In this document: one piece after another, positions 1 through 4,845 of the stretch | Position numbering within the stretch: position 1 is the stretch's first letter | How the letters are laid out: each line of letters starts with the position of its first letter | Assembly (NCBI GenBank): GCA_013812515.1 | Contig: JACCTI010000354.1 | Coordinates: forward strand, 1-5,057 | Source: Chthoniobacterales bacterium | Lineage (GTDB): Bacteria; Verrucomicrobiota; Verrucomicrobiia; Chthoniobacterales; UBA10450 | Direction of reading: 5' to 3' | Length of the DNA: 5,057 nt | Notes under the pieces: generated by a model | What the model saw: only the letters and a program-made list of their open reading frames with translations | What the model was told of the DNA's origin: nothing | The model's database searches: none | Program-made: the position numbers and the translations under genes

Positions 1-66
1 GCCCGGCTGCATCGGACTGGGCAGCGGGTTGTCTTTTGTAAAATCTTCACCGTTCGGATTGATCAT
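1..66 (-). CDS. 5' end of an unrecognised protein, cut by the window edge
   Basis: Reading leftward from the ATG at 66-64, the frame stays open for 22 codons to the window edge. The product begins MINPNGEDFTKDNPLP and continues with a Ser-Pro-Met-Gln-Pro-Gly stretch. The polar, Pro-rich start has no signal peptide or membrane segment. I do not recognise the family, and too little is visible to assign one. The gene starts 80 bases downstream of the tRNA-Lys 3' end on the same strand, which suggests it is part of the original chromosome flank and not of the inserted element. No clear ribosome binding site precedes the ATG. A chance open stretch of 22 codons is possible, so confidence is moderate. 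Confidence 0.45.
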   Translation of the reverse strand, partial: MINPNGEDFTKDNPLPSPMQPG

Positions 67-146
67 ACTGTGGAATCGGAATTGAACTGTCCTTTGCGCC
101 CTTCGAACGGCCGCCCAAAAATGACCGTGATCGACGGCTTTGGCTC

Positions 147-219
147 TGTGTTGGGTGGGACTCGAACCCACAACCAACGCCTTAAAAAGGCGTCGTTTTA
201 CCTAGGTAACGGCCATTTG
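147..219 (-). tRNA. tRNA-Lys(TTT) with canonical 3' half and degraded or replaced 5' end (probable att site)
   Basis: Reading leftward, bases 193-147 form a textbook tRNA 3' half: anticodon stem ACGCC/GGCGT around loop TTTTTAA (anticodon TTT at 186-184, lysine), a 5-base variable loop, a T-arm GTGGG-TTCGAGT-CCCAC, acceptor strand CCAACAC and discriminator A at 147. No CCA is encoded. Going 5' the match decays. A D-arm can be drawn (GTTA-CCTAGGTA-AAAC, bases 210-195, with G18-G19 in register), but one D-stem pair is A-A and the usual A14 is C. The 5' acceptor strand (219-213, CAAATGG) pairs only at its three inner positions, and T8 is C. So this is either a 3' tRNA fragment left by integration of an element, or a tRNA pseudogene. 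The integrase immediately to the right favours the attachment-site reading. Confidence 0.6.
198..209. repeat. 12-base perfect palindrome inside the tRNA/att junction
   Basis: TTACCTAGGTAA reads identically on both strands. It lies in the D-arm part of the tRNA-Lys-like sequence, just where the tRNA match starts to fail, and 11 bases from the promoter that faces the integrase. It could be part of a recombinase or regulator binding site, or a chance product of the D-loop sequence. Confidence 0.4.
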
Positions 220-220
220 G

Positions 221-249
221 TTGACAAATACGCCTCGGTTTCGTATCTT
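221..249 (+). promoter_or_regulatory. sigma70-type promoter facing the integrase
   Basis: A perfect -35 hexamer TTGACA (221-226) is followed after exactly 17 bases by TATCTT (244-249), which matches the -10 consensus at four of six positions. Initiation would fall near 256, just left of an ATG at 259. The promoter starts two bases beyond the outer limit of the tRNA-like sequence and points away from it toward the integrase, so it probably belongs to the inserted element. Confidence 0.5.
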
Positions 250-282
250 CGCGTCATCATGCGCAACACCACGCTTCGCTAA

Positions 283-602
283 CAAAAGCCCGAATCAAGC
301 GAGGACGAACGAGGCAGCTTTATCACTGCGTAACCATTCCGAAACTGGGCGGCGGGAGAACGCGCCGCTTTTTCAAATTCACGCCCGAAGGCAAGCGGGA
401 AGCAGAAACGTTTCTGCAATCCGCGAAGATTCAGCAAGCGAATTACGGCACCGCTGCGTTTTCGATCTCCGATGCCCTGCGAGCAGAAGCGGTCCAGTGC
501 GCCGGTAAACTCGCCGCGGTTGGTCACACCCTCACCGACGCCGCGGGGTTTTTCCTCGCGCATCTTCAGGCAGGGGAGAACTCGATCAGCGTCGCAGAGG
601 CG
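283..602 (+). pseudogene. disrupted N-terminal part of the tyrosine recombinase
   Basis: The frame of the integrase is open leftward from 602 to 225, but has no ATG, GTG or TTG before the ATG at 603. From 330 it reads as normal protein: it begins VTIPKLGGGRTRRFFKFTPE, continues with a Lys/Glu/Gln-rich helix (GKREAETFLQSAKIQ) and an Ala/Leu-rich segment. The basic beta-strand start resembles the arm-binding N-terminus of phage-type integrases. Just before it, the other forward frame encodes SSEDERGSFIT, ending at ACT (325-327). Removing two bases at 328-329 would join the two into one continuous protein. A stop at 280-282 lies further upstream in that frame. I infer a 2-base insertion (or 1-base loss) that removed the native start. 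Alternatives are a sequencing error or a rare start codon. Confidence 0.5.
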
Positions 603-1427
603 ATGGAGCGATTGATCGCATCCCGCAAAAGACTTGGCCTGAGCGAGCGATATTGCCGGGACTTGCGGTTGCGCCTGAGCAGGTTTGCGAAGGATTTCTC
701 CACGTCGACGATCGGCACGGTCACCGCGCGACAAATCGACCAGTGGCTCGCTGCTCTTCCGGTTGCCGCCGGTACGCGCAATACATTCCGGCGCGATCTG
801 CGCACCCTTTTTTCCTACTGCGAAAAGCACGGCTACTGCTTGACCAACGAGGCGAGAAAAACCGAGCGCGCAAAGGCGATCGATAAACCCGTCGAGATTC
901 TCAGCGTTGGCCAAGCCGGCGCGCTACTTAGCGCGTGCGACGGCGCGATGCTGCCATATGTGGCGATCTCCCTCTTCGCGGGACTCCGTGCTTCCGAAGT
1001 GCAGAAACTCGATTGGTCGGAAGTCGATTTCGAATCCGGGCACCTTGAAGTTACGGCCGCGAAGGCGAAAACTGCGAAACGGCGCTTGGTGCCGATCTCA
1101 GACAACCTGGCTGCTTGGATTCGCCCATTCGCGGAACTTCGCGGGCCCGTTGCCCCCGACGCTCTCCGTACTCGATTCGACGCCGTAAAGACTCGCGCAG
1201 GCTTCCAGAAATGGCCACAGAACGCGATGCGACACAGCTACGGTTCATATCGGTTGGCGCAGTGCCACGACGCCGCACGCGTTAGCCTGGAAATGGGAAA
1301 CAGCCCGCAGATGGTGTTTGCGCATTACCGCGAGGTCGTAAAGCCGAAAGAAGCTGCGCGTTACTGGGCGATCGCTCCAGCGGGCGATGTGAAGAAAGTC
1401 GTCGCGTTTGAATCGCGGCGCAGTTAA
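603..1427 (+). CDS. tyrosine-type site-specific recombinase/integrase
   Basis: This is a 274-residue product from the first ATG of the frame. Residues 1-85 form the helical core-binding domain (SAM-like, ending near TNEARKTERA), and about 95-274 form the catalytic domain. The conserved Arg I is R129 in LFAGLRASEV; the beta-hairpin lysine is probably K156 in KAKTAKRRLVP; the box II arginine is R210 in NAMRHSYGSY; the nucleophile is Y242 in FAHYREVV. Two usual histidines are replaced by asparagine: N207 of the HxxR motif, and N233 in EMGNSP where H or W is usual. Such enzymes cut and rejoin DNA through a 3'-phosphotyrosine and integrate or excise mobile DNA. The gene points away from a broken tRNA-Lys, the likely target site. 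The real protein probably had about 90 more N-terminal residues (see the preceding entry), so this copy may be inactive or only its core expressed. Confidence 0.85.
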   Translation: MERLIASRKRLGLSERYCRDLRLRLSRFAKDFSTSTIGTVTARQIDQWLAALPVAAGTRNTFRRDLRTLFSYCEKHGYCLTNEARKTERAKAIDKPVEILSVGQAGALLSACDGAMLPYVAISLFAGLRASEVQKLDWSEVDFESGHLEVTAAKAKTAKRRLVPISDNLAAWIRPFAELRGPVAPDALRTRFDAVKTRAGFQKWPQNAMRHSYGSYRLAQCHDAARVSLEMGNSPQMVFAHYREVVKPKEAARYWAIAPAGDVKKVVAFESRRS

Positions 1428-1442
1428 GCCGAATGTTTCATC

Positions 1443-1592
1443 ATGGCGAAGCGCCCGTTGTTAGAAATGCGAGTCGCGATCCGTGAGGAAGCGATCAAGA
1501 CGCTCAGAAAATGGGGCAGCGACGCGGATGTGATGCACGGCAGTGGCGAAGGCGTTATGGACGACGGACGCCGGTTCCGAATTAGATGGTAA
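1443..1592 (+). CDS. small hypothetical protein (49 aa) directly after the integrase
   Basis: The ORF starts MAKRPLLEMRVAIREEAIKT, continues through LRKWGSDADVMHGSGEGV and ends MDDGRRFRIRW before TAA. It follows the integrase stop by 15 bases and lies in the same frame and strand, so it is likely co-transcribed. The first half is predicted to be one amphipathic basic helix; the second half is acidic then basic and ends in a beta-like RRFRIRW tail. No Cys, signal peptide or membrane segment is present. Composition and codon choice (GCG, CGC, GAC, GGC) look coding, but no ribosome binding site is visible. It might be an excisionase-like helper or the remains of a longer protein; I do not recognise a family. 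Confidence 0.45.
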   Translation: MAKRPLLEMRVAIREEAIKTLRKWGSDADVMHGSGEGVMDDGRRFRIRW

Positions 1593-2013
1593 AGAGTGGC
1601 AGCTATTTCGAGGTTAGCCCTTAAGCTAACTCCCTCGCTTCGGAGGTTGGGCAATCCCTTGAAACGCATTCTCCACGCGAACGCACCGGACGGCAACGCC
1701 CCAGTCGGAGTCTTACCACGCCACAAGCCAGCGTAAGTATTAGCATTTATAAAGGTTTACCGATGAAATTGGGCTTCTCTAATCCTAAAACAGGCCGCGT
1801 CCCCGCCGATTGGAAAGTTCGCGCTTCAGGGGGATTGCATCTTCGTGCCTGGTTTAGCCGCCCAATGCAACTGCGCCGGTCAATTATTCATCCTCGCACG
1901 GCAGCCATTGGGACGAAACGCATGGGAGCTGCTCGCGAATGCCGCCCGGCATAGCCCCAATAATCCGCTGGATAATCCTCTTTCTTTCCTCGCGAGCGGG
2001 ACGAGAATATAAA
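1593..2013. other. stretch of about 420 bases without a confident gene
   Basis: Two features stand out. A short hairpin GTTAGC-ccttaa-GCTAAC lies at 1613-1630, followed closely by a weak CCTC/GAGG stem; no T-run follows, so it does not look like a terminator, and the arms do not satisfy integron attC core sites. The second is the doubtful ORF at 1763-1954, listed separately. The minus strand carries an ORF over 1424-1726 that overlaps the 49-codon ORF and has an implausible composition. The promoter of the gene at 2014 should lie here, but I cannot pick out convincing hexamers. The right boundary of the inserted element, if it is very small, could also lie here; no second tRNA-Lys 3' copy is visible. 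Confidence 0.5.
1763..1954 (+). CDS. doubtful small ORF (63 aa)
   Basis: The ORF begins MKLGFSNPKTGRVPADWKVR. In its favour is a possible ribosome binding site, AAAGG, seven bases before the ATG, with a TATAAA-like stretch just before it. Against it, the C-terminal half is Arg-rich and of low complexity, like out-of-frame translation of GC-rich DNA, no domain is recognisable, and the next gene on the same strand starts only 60 bases after its stop with no sign of coupling. I consider it more likely non-coding than coding. Confidence 0.2.
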   Translation: MKLGFSNPKTGRVPADWKVRASGGLHLRAWFSRPMQLRRSIIHPRTAAIGTKRMGAARECRPA

Positions 2014-2226
2014 ATGGAACAACTCATTGACCTGATTGTGCAGAAAACGGGTATCAGCCAAGAGAACGCTCAAAAAGCCGCGCAGACGGCGATCGACTTC
2101 CTTAAATCGAAGTTACCACCCGCGCTCGCAGGCCAGGTGGATGCCGCCCTCGCTGGCGATACCAGCGGAATGGCGGCACAAGCCGGCGACATGCTTAAAG
2201 GCAAGCTAGGCGGTTTCGGCAGCTAG
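2014..2226 (+). CDS. small helical protein, DUF2267-like (70 aa)
   Basis: The product begins MEQLIDLIVQKTGISQENAQ, continues with KAAQTAIDFLKSKLPPALAG and ends in the Gly-rich tail LKGKLGGFGS. Three parts are visible: an N-terminal helix with a KTGIS turn and a second helix rich in Ala/Gln (residues 1-31); a KLPPALAGQVDAALAG segment (33-48), resembling the LPP-x-LA-x-x-(L/V) signature I associate with DUF2267 and related proteins; and a Met/Gly/Ala tail. It has no signal peptide and is probably cytosolic. The ATG at 2014 was chosen over one at 1939, because the extra 25 residues (Ile/Trp/Arg-rich) do not look like part of the fold. The function of such proteins is unknown. It stands alone, 170 bases before the next gene on the same strand. 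Confidence 0.7.
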   Translation: MEQLIDLIVQKTGISQENAQKAAQTAIDFLKSKLPPALAGQVDAALAGDTSGMAAQAGDMLKGKLGGFGS

Positions 2227-2395
2227 GCTGTCGACGTTCAAAGGTAGATTAAAAGTGGGGAGGCGACGCGCCCGCCCTGCAATTCCTAATTCTGCTCCAG
2301 CTCCTGTTCCAGGCAACGGGGACCGGCGACTTGAGATCGCGCAGAGGCACTAATTCCGAGGTTGATTCTATCAGGACGCGTCTTAACGTCGGATT

Positions 2396-3073
2396 ATGCG
2401 CCTTCCTTTAACTGTTCTTTCTGTAGTGATCAGTTTGCTTGGTAGCGAATGGGCCGTCGCTCAAGCACCCACCCCTAACGAGTCTCCGGCGGCTTCGCCT
2501 TCGCCTGCAAAACATCGCACTCGCAAAGCGCACGCCTCACCGACTCCAGTCGCTGGCTCTGCGACTGCGAATCCATCCCCCGCACTATCCCCGACGCCGT
2601 CCCGACACCGTTCTGGTAAAAGAGGCGAGGCGATGACCGCGGAAGCTTCACCGGCTGCGTCAGGCGCGCCAGCCGCGGCAGAGTCTCCCGCTGCAAAGAG
2701 TCGTTCGCACAGGAAGAAAGCGACGGCAGTGGCTGAGCCGGCGATGACGCCCGCTGTAACTCCCGTCGCGCCCGCTCCGGGGGCAACCGCGACGCCCAAA
2801 CCGAATATGCTTGGGCGGTTCTTCAACAAGCCAACCGCCACCCCGGTTCCCGCTGCTGCCACGACCCCAATGCCGGACGGAAACGCGACAGAAGTGGTGG
2901 CCAACGCCGCTCCCGTGCCGGGCGGTGGCCATGGCATGGTGTGGGTGAATACCGAGTCCCACGTGTTCCATCGCGAAGGCTCCCGCTACTACGGGAAGAC
3001 AAAGCAAGGGAAATACATGACCGAGGAGGAGGCAGTCAAAATGGGTAACCGTCCTCCGAAGAGAGGTCAGTAG
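2396..3073 (+). CDS. exported Pro/Ala/Ser/Thr-rich protein with basic repeats and a C-terminal WVNT...YYGKTK module (225 aa)
   Basis: Residues 1-24 form a signal peptide: Arg at position 2, a hydrophobic core LTVLSVVISLLG, and AVA/AQA cleavage options after A22 or A24. Residues 25-175 are low-complexity Pro/Ala/Ser/Thr, probably disordered, with three Arg/Lys/His clusters beginning at residues 39, 70 and 101, exactly 31 residues apart. A short NMLGRFFNKP segment interrupts it at 137-146. Residues 180-217 form a compact, better conserved-looking module, GMVWVNTESHVFHREGSRYY followed by GKTKQGKYMTEEEAVKMG, whose V-x-H...G...KYM-x-E-E-A...G layout recalls small Ada-type or ComEA-associated metal-binding modules, but without cysteines. 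I infer a periplasmic or surface protein in which a flexible basic stalk presents the C-terminal module. The function is unknown. It has no Shine-Dalgarno site. Confidence 0.8.
   Translation: MRLPLTVLSVVISLLGSEWAVAQAPTPNESPAASPSPAKHRTRKAHASPTPVAGSATANPSPALSPTPSRHRSGKRGEAMTAEASPAASGAPAAAESPAAKSRSHRKKATAVAEPAMTPAVTPVAPAPGATATPKPNMLGRFFNKPTATPVPAAATTPMPDGNATEVVANAAPVPGGGHGMVWVNTESHVFHREGSRYYGKTKQGKYMTEEEAVKMGNRPPKRGQ
2510..2719 (+). repeat. three degenerate 31-codon repeats within the exported protein
   Basis: The basic clusters KHRTRK (residue 39), RHRSGKR (residue 70) and KSRSHRKK (residue 101) recur with a period of exactly 31 residues, each preceded by a Ser-Pro-x-(P/A)-(A/S) stretch and followed by Ala/Ser/Thr/Pro linker. 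The DNA copies are too diverged to be recent duplications. Confidence 0.5.
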
Positions 3074-3448
3074 CTCATTCGGTTTTGCGCCCGTTTCTTC
3101 GGCGGGCCACTCCAATCCGCCGCGAGCGAATCCCACAGCGGCTCCAAATCCGGATCCAAGGCGTGGGTTCTGGTCTCAGACCATGCTCATTACGAACAGA
3201 CCGCCACGGCGTTTCAGCAATGCGTCACTCTGACTGAACAATGGGGGAAAGAAGCGCCGCCCGACGCTAGTCGCTCTTTTCTACGCGCGTATCTCGACAC
3301 TCTCGCTCCGCAAAGAGACGACCTGACGGCGATGGCTTTCGCAGGAAGCAGTGACAGTATTCCGAGTAGAAGACGTGCGGCAATTTTTGCGTGAAGCCTG
3401 CATTATCGCGCTCGCAAACTGGCTAATCACGCGTCGTGACGCAAATAA
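3074..3448 (+). other. gap with a possible gene remnant
   Basis: No complete gene is supported here. The plus-strand frame that contains the stop of the exported protein (TAG, 3071-3073) remains open afterward to TGA at 3392-3394. Its later part reads like real protein, for example SDHAHYEQTATAFQQCVTLT followed by EQWGKEAPPDASRSFLRAYL, yet it has no usable start codon before an ATG close to the end (3332). It may be a decayed gene, a 3' extension of the exported protein lost by a nonsense mutation, or chance openness in GC-rich DNA. A small inverted repeat TCACG-cgt-CGTGA at 3427-3439 sits just before the terminator. Confidence 0.3.
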
Positions 3449-3449
3449 A

Positions 3450-3481
3450 AAAAGCCGGACAGCACGAGCTATCCGGCTTTT
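3450..3481 (-). terminator. strong intrinsic terminator, best for leftward transcription
   Basis: AAAAGCCGGA (3450-3459) pairs perfectly with TCCGGCTTTT (3472-3481). An inner AGC/GCT stem closes an ACGA tetraloop. In the leftward RNA the hairpin is followed by seven U (plus-strand A-run 3447-3453) and then AUUU; in the rightward direction there are only four U before CG. It can act both ways but fits minus-strand transcripts best, ending the unit that comes from the channel and glycine-rich genes or from the tiny ORF at 3492-3575. Confidence 0.8.
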
Positions 3482-3491
3482 CGTTGAGTTG

Positions 3492-3575
3492 TCAGTCGCC
3501 GCCAGAGTCGCCGATGAAGAGCGCGCCGGCTGCGATGACGCCTTGTAATCTACGACCCTAATTTACCGCGATCAT
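3492..3575 (-). pseudogene. tail of a possible tiny minus-strand gene, interrupted by TAG
   Basis: Leftward from an ATG at 3575, the frame reads five codons (MIAVN), TAG, and then 21 open codons ending in GVIAAGALFIGDSGGD and TGA at 3494-3492. The tail has a hydrophobic Val-Ile-Ala-Ala-Gly-Ala-Leu-Phe-Ile run followed by an acidic, Gly-rich end, and its stop lies only 10 bases before the strong leftward terminator, as expected for the true 3' end of a transcript. There is no ribosome binding site at the ATG, and the rest of the N-terminus cannot be found without a frame change. I see either a decayed small membrane peptide or a coincidence. The family is not recognised. Confidence 0.3.
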
Positions 3576-3580
3576 CGCGG
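3566..3580. repeat. perfect inverted repeat, 7-base arms
   Basis: CCGCGAT-C-ATCGCGG is fully self-complementary around one central base. It lies in the gap after the glycine-rich gene and overlaps the start of the possible tiny ORF. On the plus strand it is followed by CAAAAAAG, so it is not a terminator in either direction. It could be a protein binding site or an mRNA hairpin. Confidence 0.35.
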
Positions 3581-3670
3581 CAAAAAAGCGCGAAACCGCT
3601 TGCAATGAGCTTTACCGAAACCATTAGGCCGCATTCTCCTAAGCCGGTCGGTCATTGCGACAGCGTTTGG

Positions 3671-3961
3671 CTAGGTCTTGGCCATCTTATTTTTAATGAT
3701 GCCGATGATGGCCATCAAAATCGCTCCGCCTACGCCACCGCCGCCGACGTTGGCAAGGATGCTTTGCATATCCATTCCGCCACCGCCGGCCGCAGTGGAG
3801 CCCATCACGGCTTGGAGAATGGTGCCACCCAGTCCGCCGCCGACTATTCCGGCGAGGGAATTTCCAATTACTCCCAGCGTATTGTCTTTCATCGCCGCGC
3901 CGGCGACGTTACCGCCGACCGCACCACTGACTGCTTGAATAAGTAAGCTTATGATATCCAT
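3671..3961 (-). CDS. small glycine-zipper membrane-associated protein (96 aa)
   Basis: The product begins MDIISLLIQAVSGAVGGNVA and ends GGAILMAIIGIIKNKMAKT. It is about one quarter glycine, with spaced small residues (for example G13-x-x-G16-G17-x-x-x-G21 and the block G41-GGLGG-46), the pattern of glycine zippers that pack helices in membranes. Hydrophobic segments lie at about 2-22, 30-53 and 69-90, the last ending in Lys-rich KNKMAKT. There is no cleavable signal peptide. I recall similar unannotated proteins in Verrucomicrobia and Acidobacteria, but their function is unknown. The gene begins 57 bases after the stop of the channel gene on the same strand, so co-transcription is likely, with the terminator at 3481-3450 as the probable end. 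There is no Shine-Dalgarno site at the ATG. Confidence 0.75.
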   Translation of the reverse strand: MDIISLLIQAVSGAVGGNVAGAAMKDNTLGVIGNSLAGIVGGGLGGTILQAVMGSTAAGGGGMDMQSILANVGGGGVGGAILMAIIGIIKNKMAKT

Positions 3962-4018
3962 AGGTTGTTTTCTAAGTTTATGCTTTTCGCGTTAGTCCCC
4001 GTTATCGCCCTGTAAATA

Positions 4019-4690
4019 TTACTGCGGTGTCTCGTACGGCGGTTCGTCCGTGGCGATCGGTGTAACCTGAGCGGGCGGATTGATCATTTGAAAAACCATT
4101 GCGGCGACCACCGCTGCCGCAAATTCTGCCAGCAGATAAATCCAAAGATTGCTCCACGCGGCAATACCCAGGATGGAAATGCCCACCGCGACCGCCGGAT
4201 TAAAGGCGCCCCCGGAAATATCGCCAACCGCGAAGGCGCCCGTCATCACCGTCATCCCAATGGCTAGTCCGTAGAATGAGTTGCCCGAGGTTCCTTCAGC
4301 GGTCGCCGCGTTTAGCACGACGTAGACCAGGGCGAAGGTGAAGAGGAACTCTGCCAGCAACGCCGGCCCTAGCTTGGGTGCGATCGGCGTGACCACGATT
4401 CCGGCGCGGAGAAATTTCACCGTGATCGCCGCCACCGCCGCGGCCGCGAGTTGTGCCAGAATGTAAGGGAAAACGTCAGAAGCTTTTACGCGCCCACGAA
4501 TCAAAACACCAAGCGTGACCGCTGGGTTATAGTGTCCGCCCGAGATATGGCCGCCAGCGAAAACCATGACCATAAGGGCCGCGCCGATCGCGAGCGGAGC
4601 GATGACCGCTGCGCCGGCGCCAATCCCCGTGCAGCCGATCGTCAGGACAAGAAAAAACGTTCCGACGAATTCCGCGATGTATTTGTTCAT
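4019..4690 (-). CDS. MIP-family channel (aquaporin-like) with a non-standard selectivity filter
   Basis: The 223-residue product has six hydrophobic segments and two half-helices with the family motif: N55-P56-A57 in GGHISGGHYNPAVTLG and N164-P165-A166 in GDISGGAFNPAVAVG. The N-terminal MNKYIAEFVGTFFLVLTIGC is typical of bacterial aquaporins, and the length is normal. MIP channels sit in the inner membrane as tetramers and pass water or small neutral solutes. Unusually, the residue after the second NPA is V167, not the arginine that shapes the ar/R filter. By ungapped alignment with E. coli AqpZ from memory, the other filter positions would be I35, A152 and G161 instead of F, H and T, so the pore should be wider and more hydrophobic; the substrate is uncertain. 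The start at 4690 was chosen because MNKYIAEF aligns with the family N-terminus; 17 Arg-rich residues upstream look spurious. It is probably the first gene of a two-gene unit. Confidence 0.9.
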   Translation of the reverse strand: MNKYIAEFVGTFFLVLTIGCTGIGAGAAVIAPLAIGAALMVMVFAGGHISGGHYNPAVTLGVLIRGRVKASDVFPYILAQLAAAAVAAITVKFLRAGIVVTPIAPKLGPALLAEFLFTFALVYVVLNAATAEGTSGNSFYGLAIGMTVMTGAFAVGDISGGAFNPAVAVGISILGIAAWSNLWIYLLAEFAAAVVAAMVFQMINPPAQVTPIATDEPPYETPQ

Positions 4691-4814
4691 GAGTGAAGGT
4701 GTGACCAGACGGAGTCTTTCGCGTTTCCGCGCGCAAGTCACGCTTTAAAAAAAACGTTTCGTTAGAAATTATGAGAGGCCGTAAGCTGTTGTCCGAAGGC
4801 CAGCTTTAGTCCGA

Positions 4815-4836
4815 CCAGCCGTGGTAGAACGGCTGG
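4815..4836. repeat. stem-loop, perfect 8-bp stem
   Basis: CCAGCCGT (4815-4822) pairs with ACGGCTGG (4829-4836) around a 6-base loop, GGTAGA. No T-run follows on either strand, so it is not a standard terminator. It is the middle member of a cluster of three hairpins (4783-4870). Confidence 0.5.
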
Positions 4837-4845
4837 ATTAAAATC

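Noticed and set aside
70..282. Plus-strand 70-codon ORF running through the tRNA
   Set aside because: It crosses the tRNA-Lys 3' half and the promoter, and its translation has no domain features; a chance open frame.
279..914. Long minus-strand ORF opposite the integrase (211 codons)
   Set aside because: It is fully antisense to strongly coding integrase sequence, Arg/Cys-rich and without domain structure; a GC-rich shadow.
1613..1630. GTTAGC...GCTAAC hairpin as an integron attC site after the integrase
   Set aside because: The arms do not satisfy the GTTRRRY/RYYYAAC cores, there is no second inner pair of sites, and the recombinase shows no IntI-specific features that I can identify.
2461..2937. 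Minus-strand 158-codon Ala/Gly/Val-rich ORF opposite the exported protein
   Set aside because: It is the antisense of Pro/Ala-rich codons, which naturally yields open Gly/Ala-rich frames; the plus-strand product has a signal peptide and a defined C-terminal module.
3605..3946. Plus-strand ORFs opposite the glycine-rich gene (86 and 113 codons)
   Set aside because: Both mirror the Gly-rich codons of the minus-strand gene, giving His/Ser/Ala-rich or Pro/Ala-rich translations without plausible structure.
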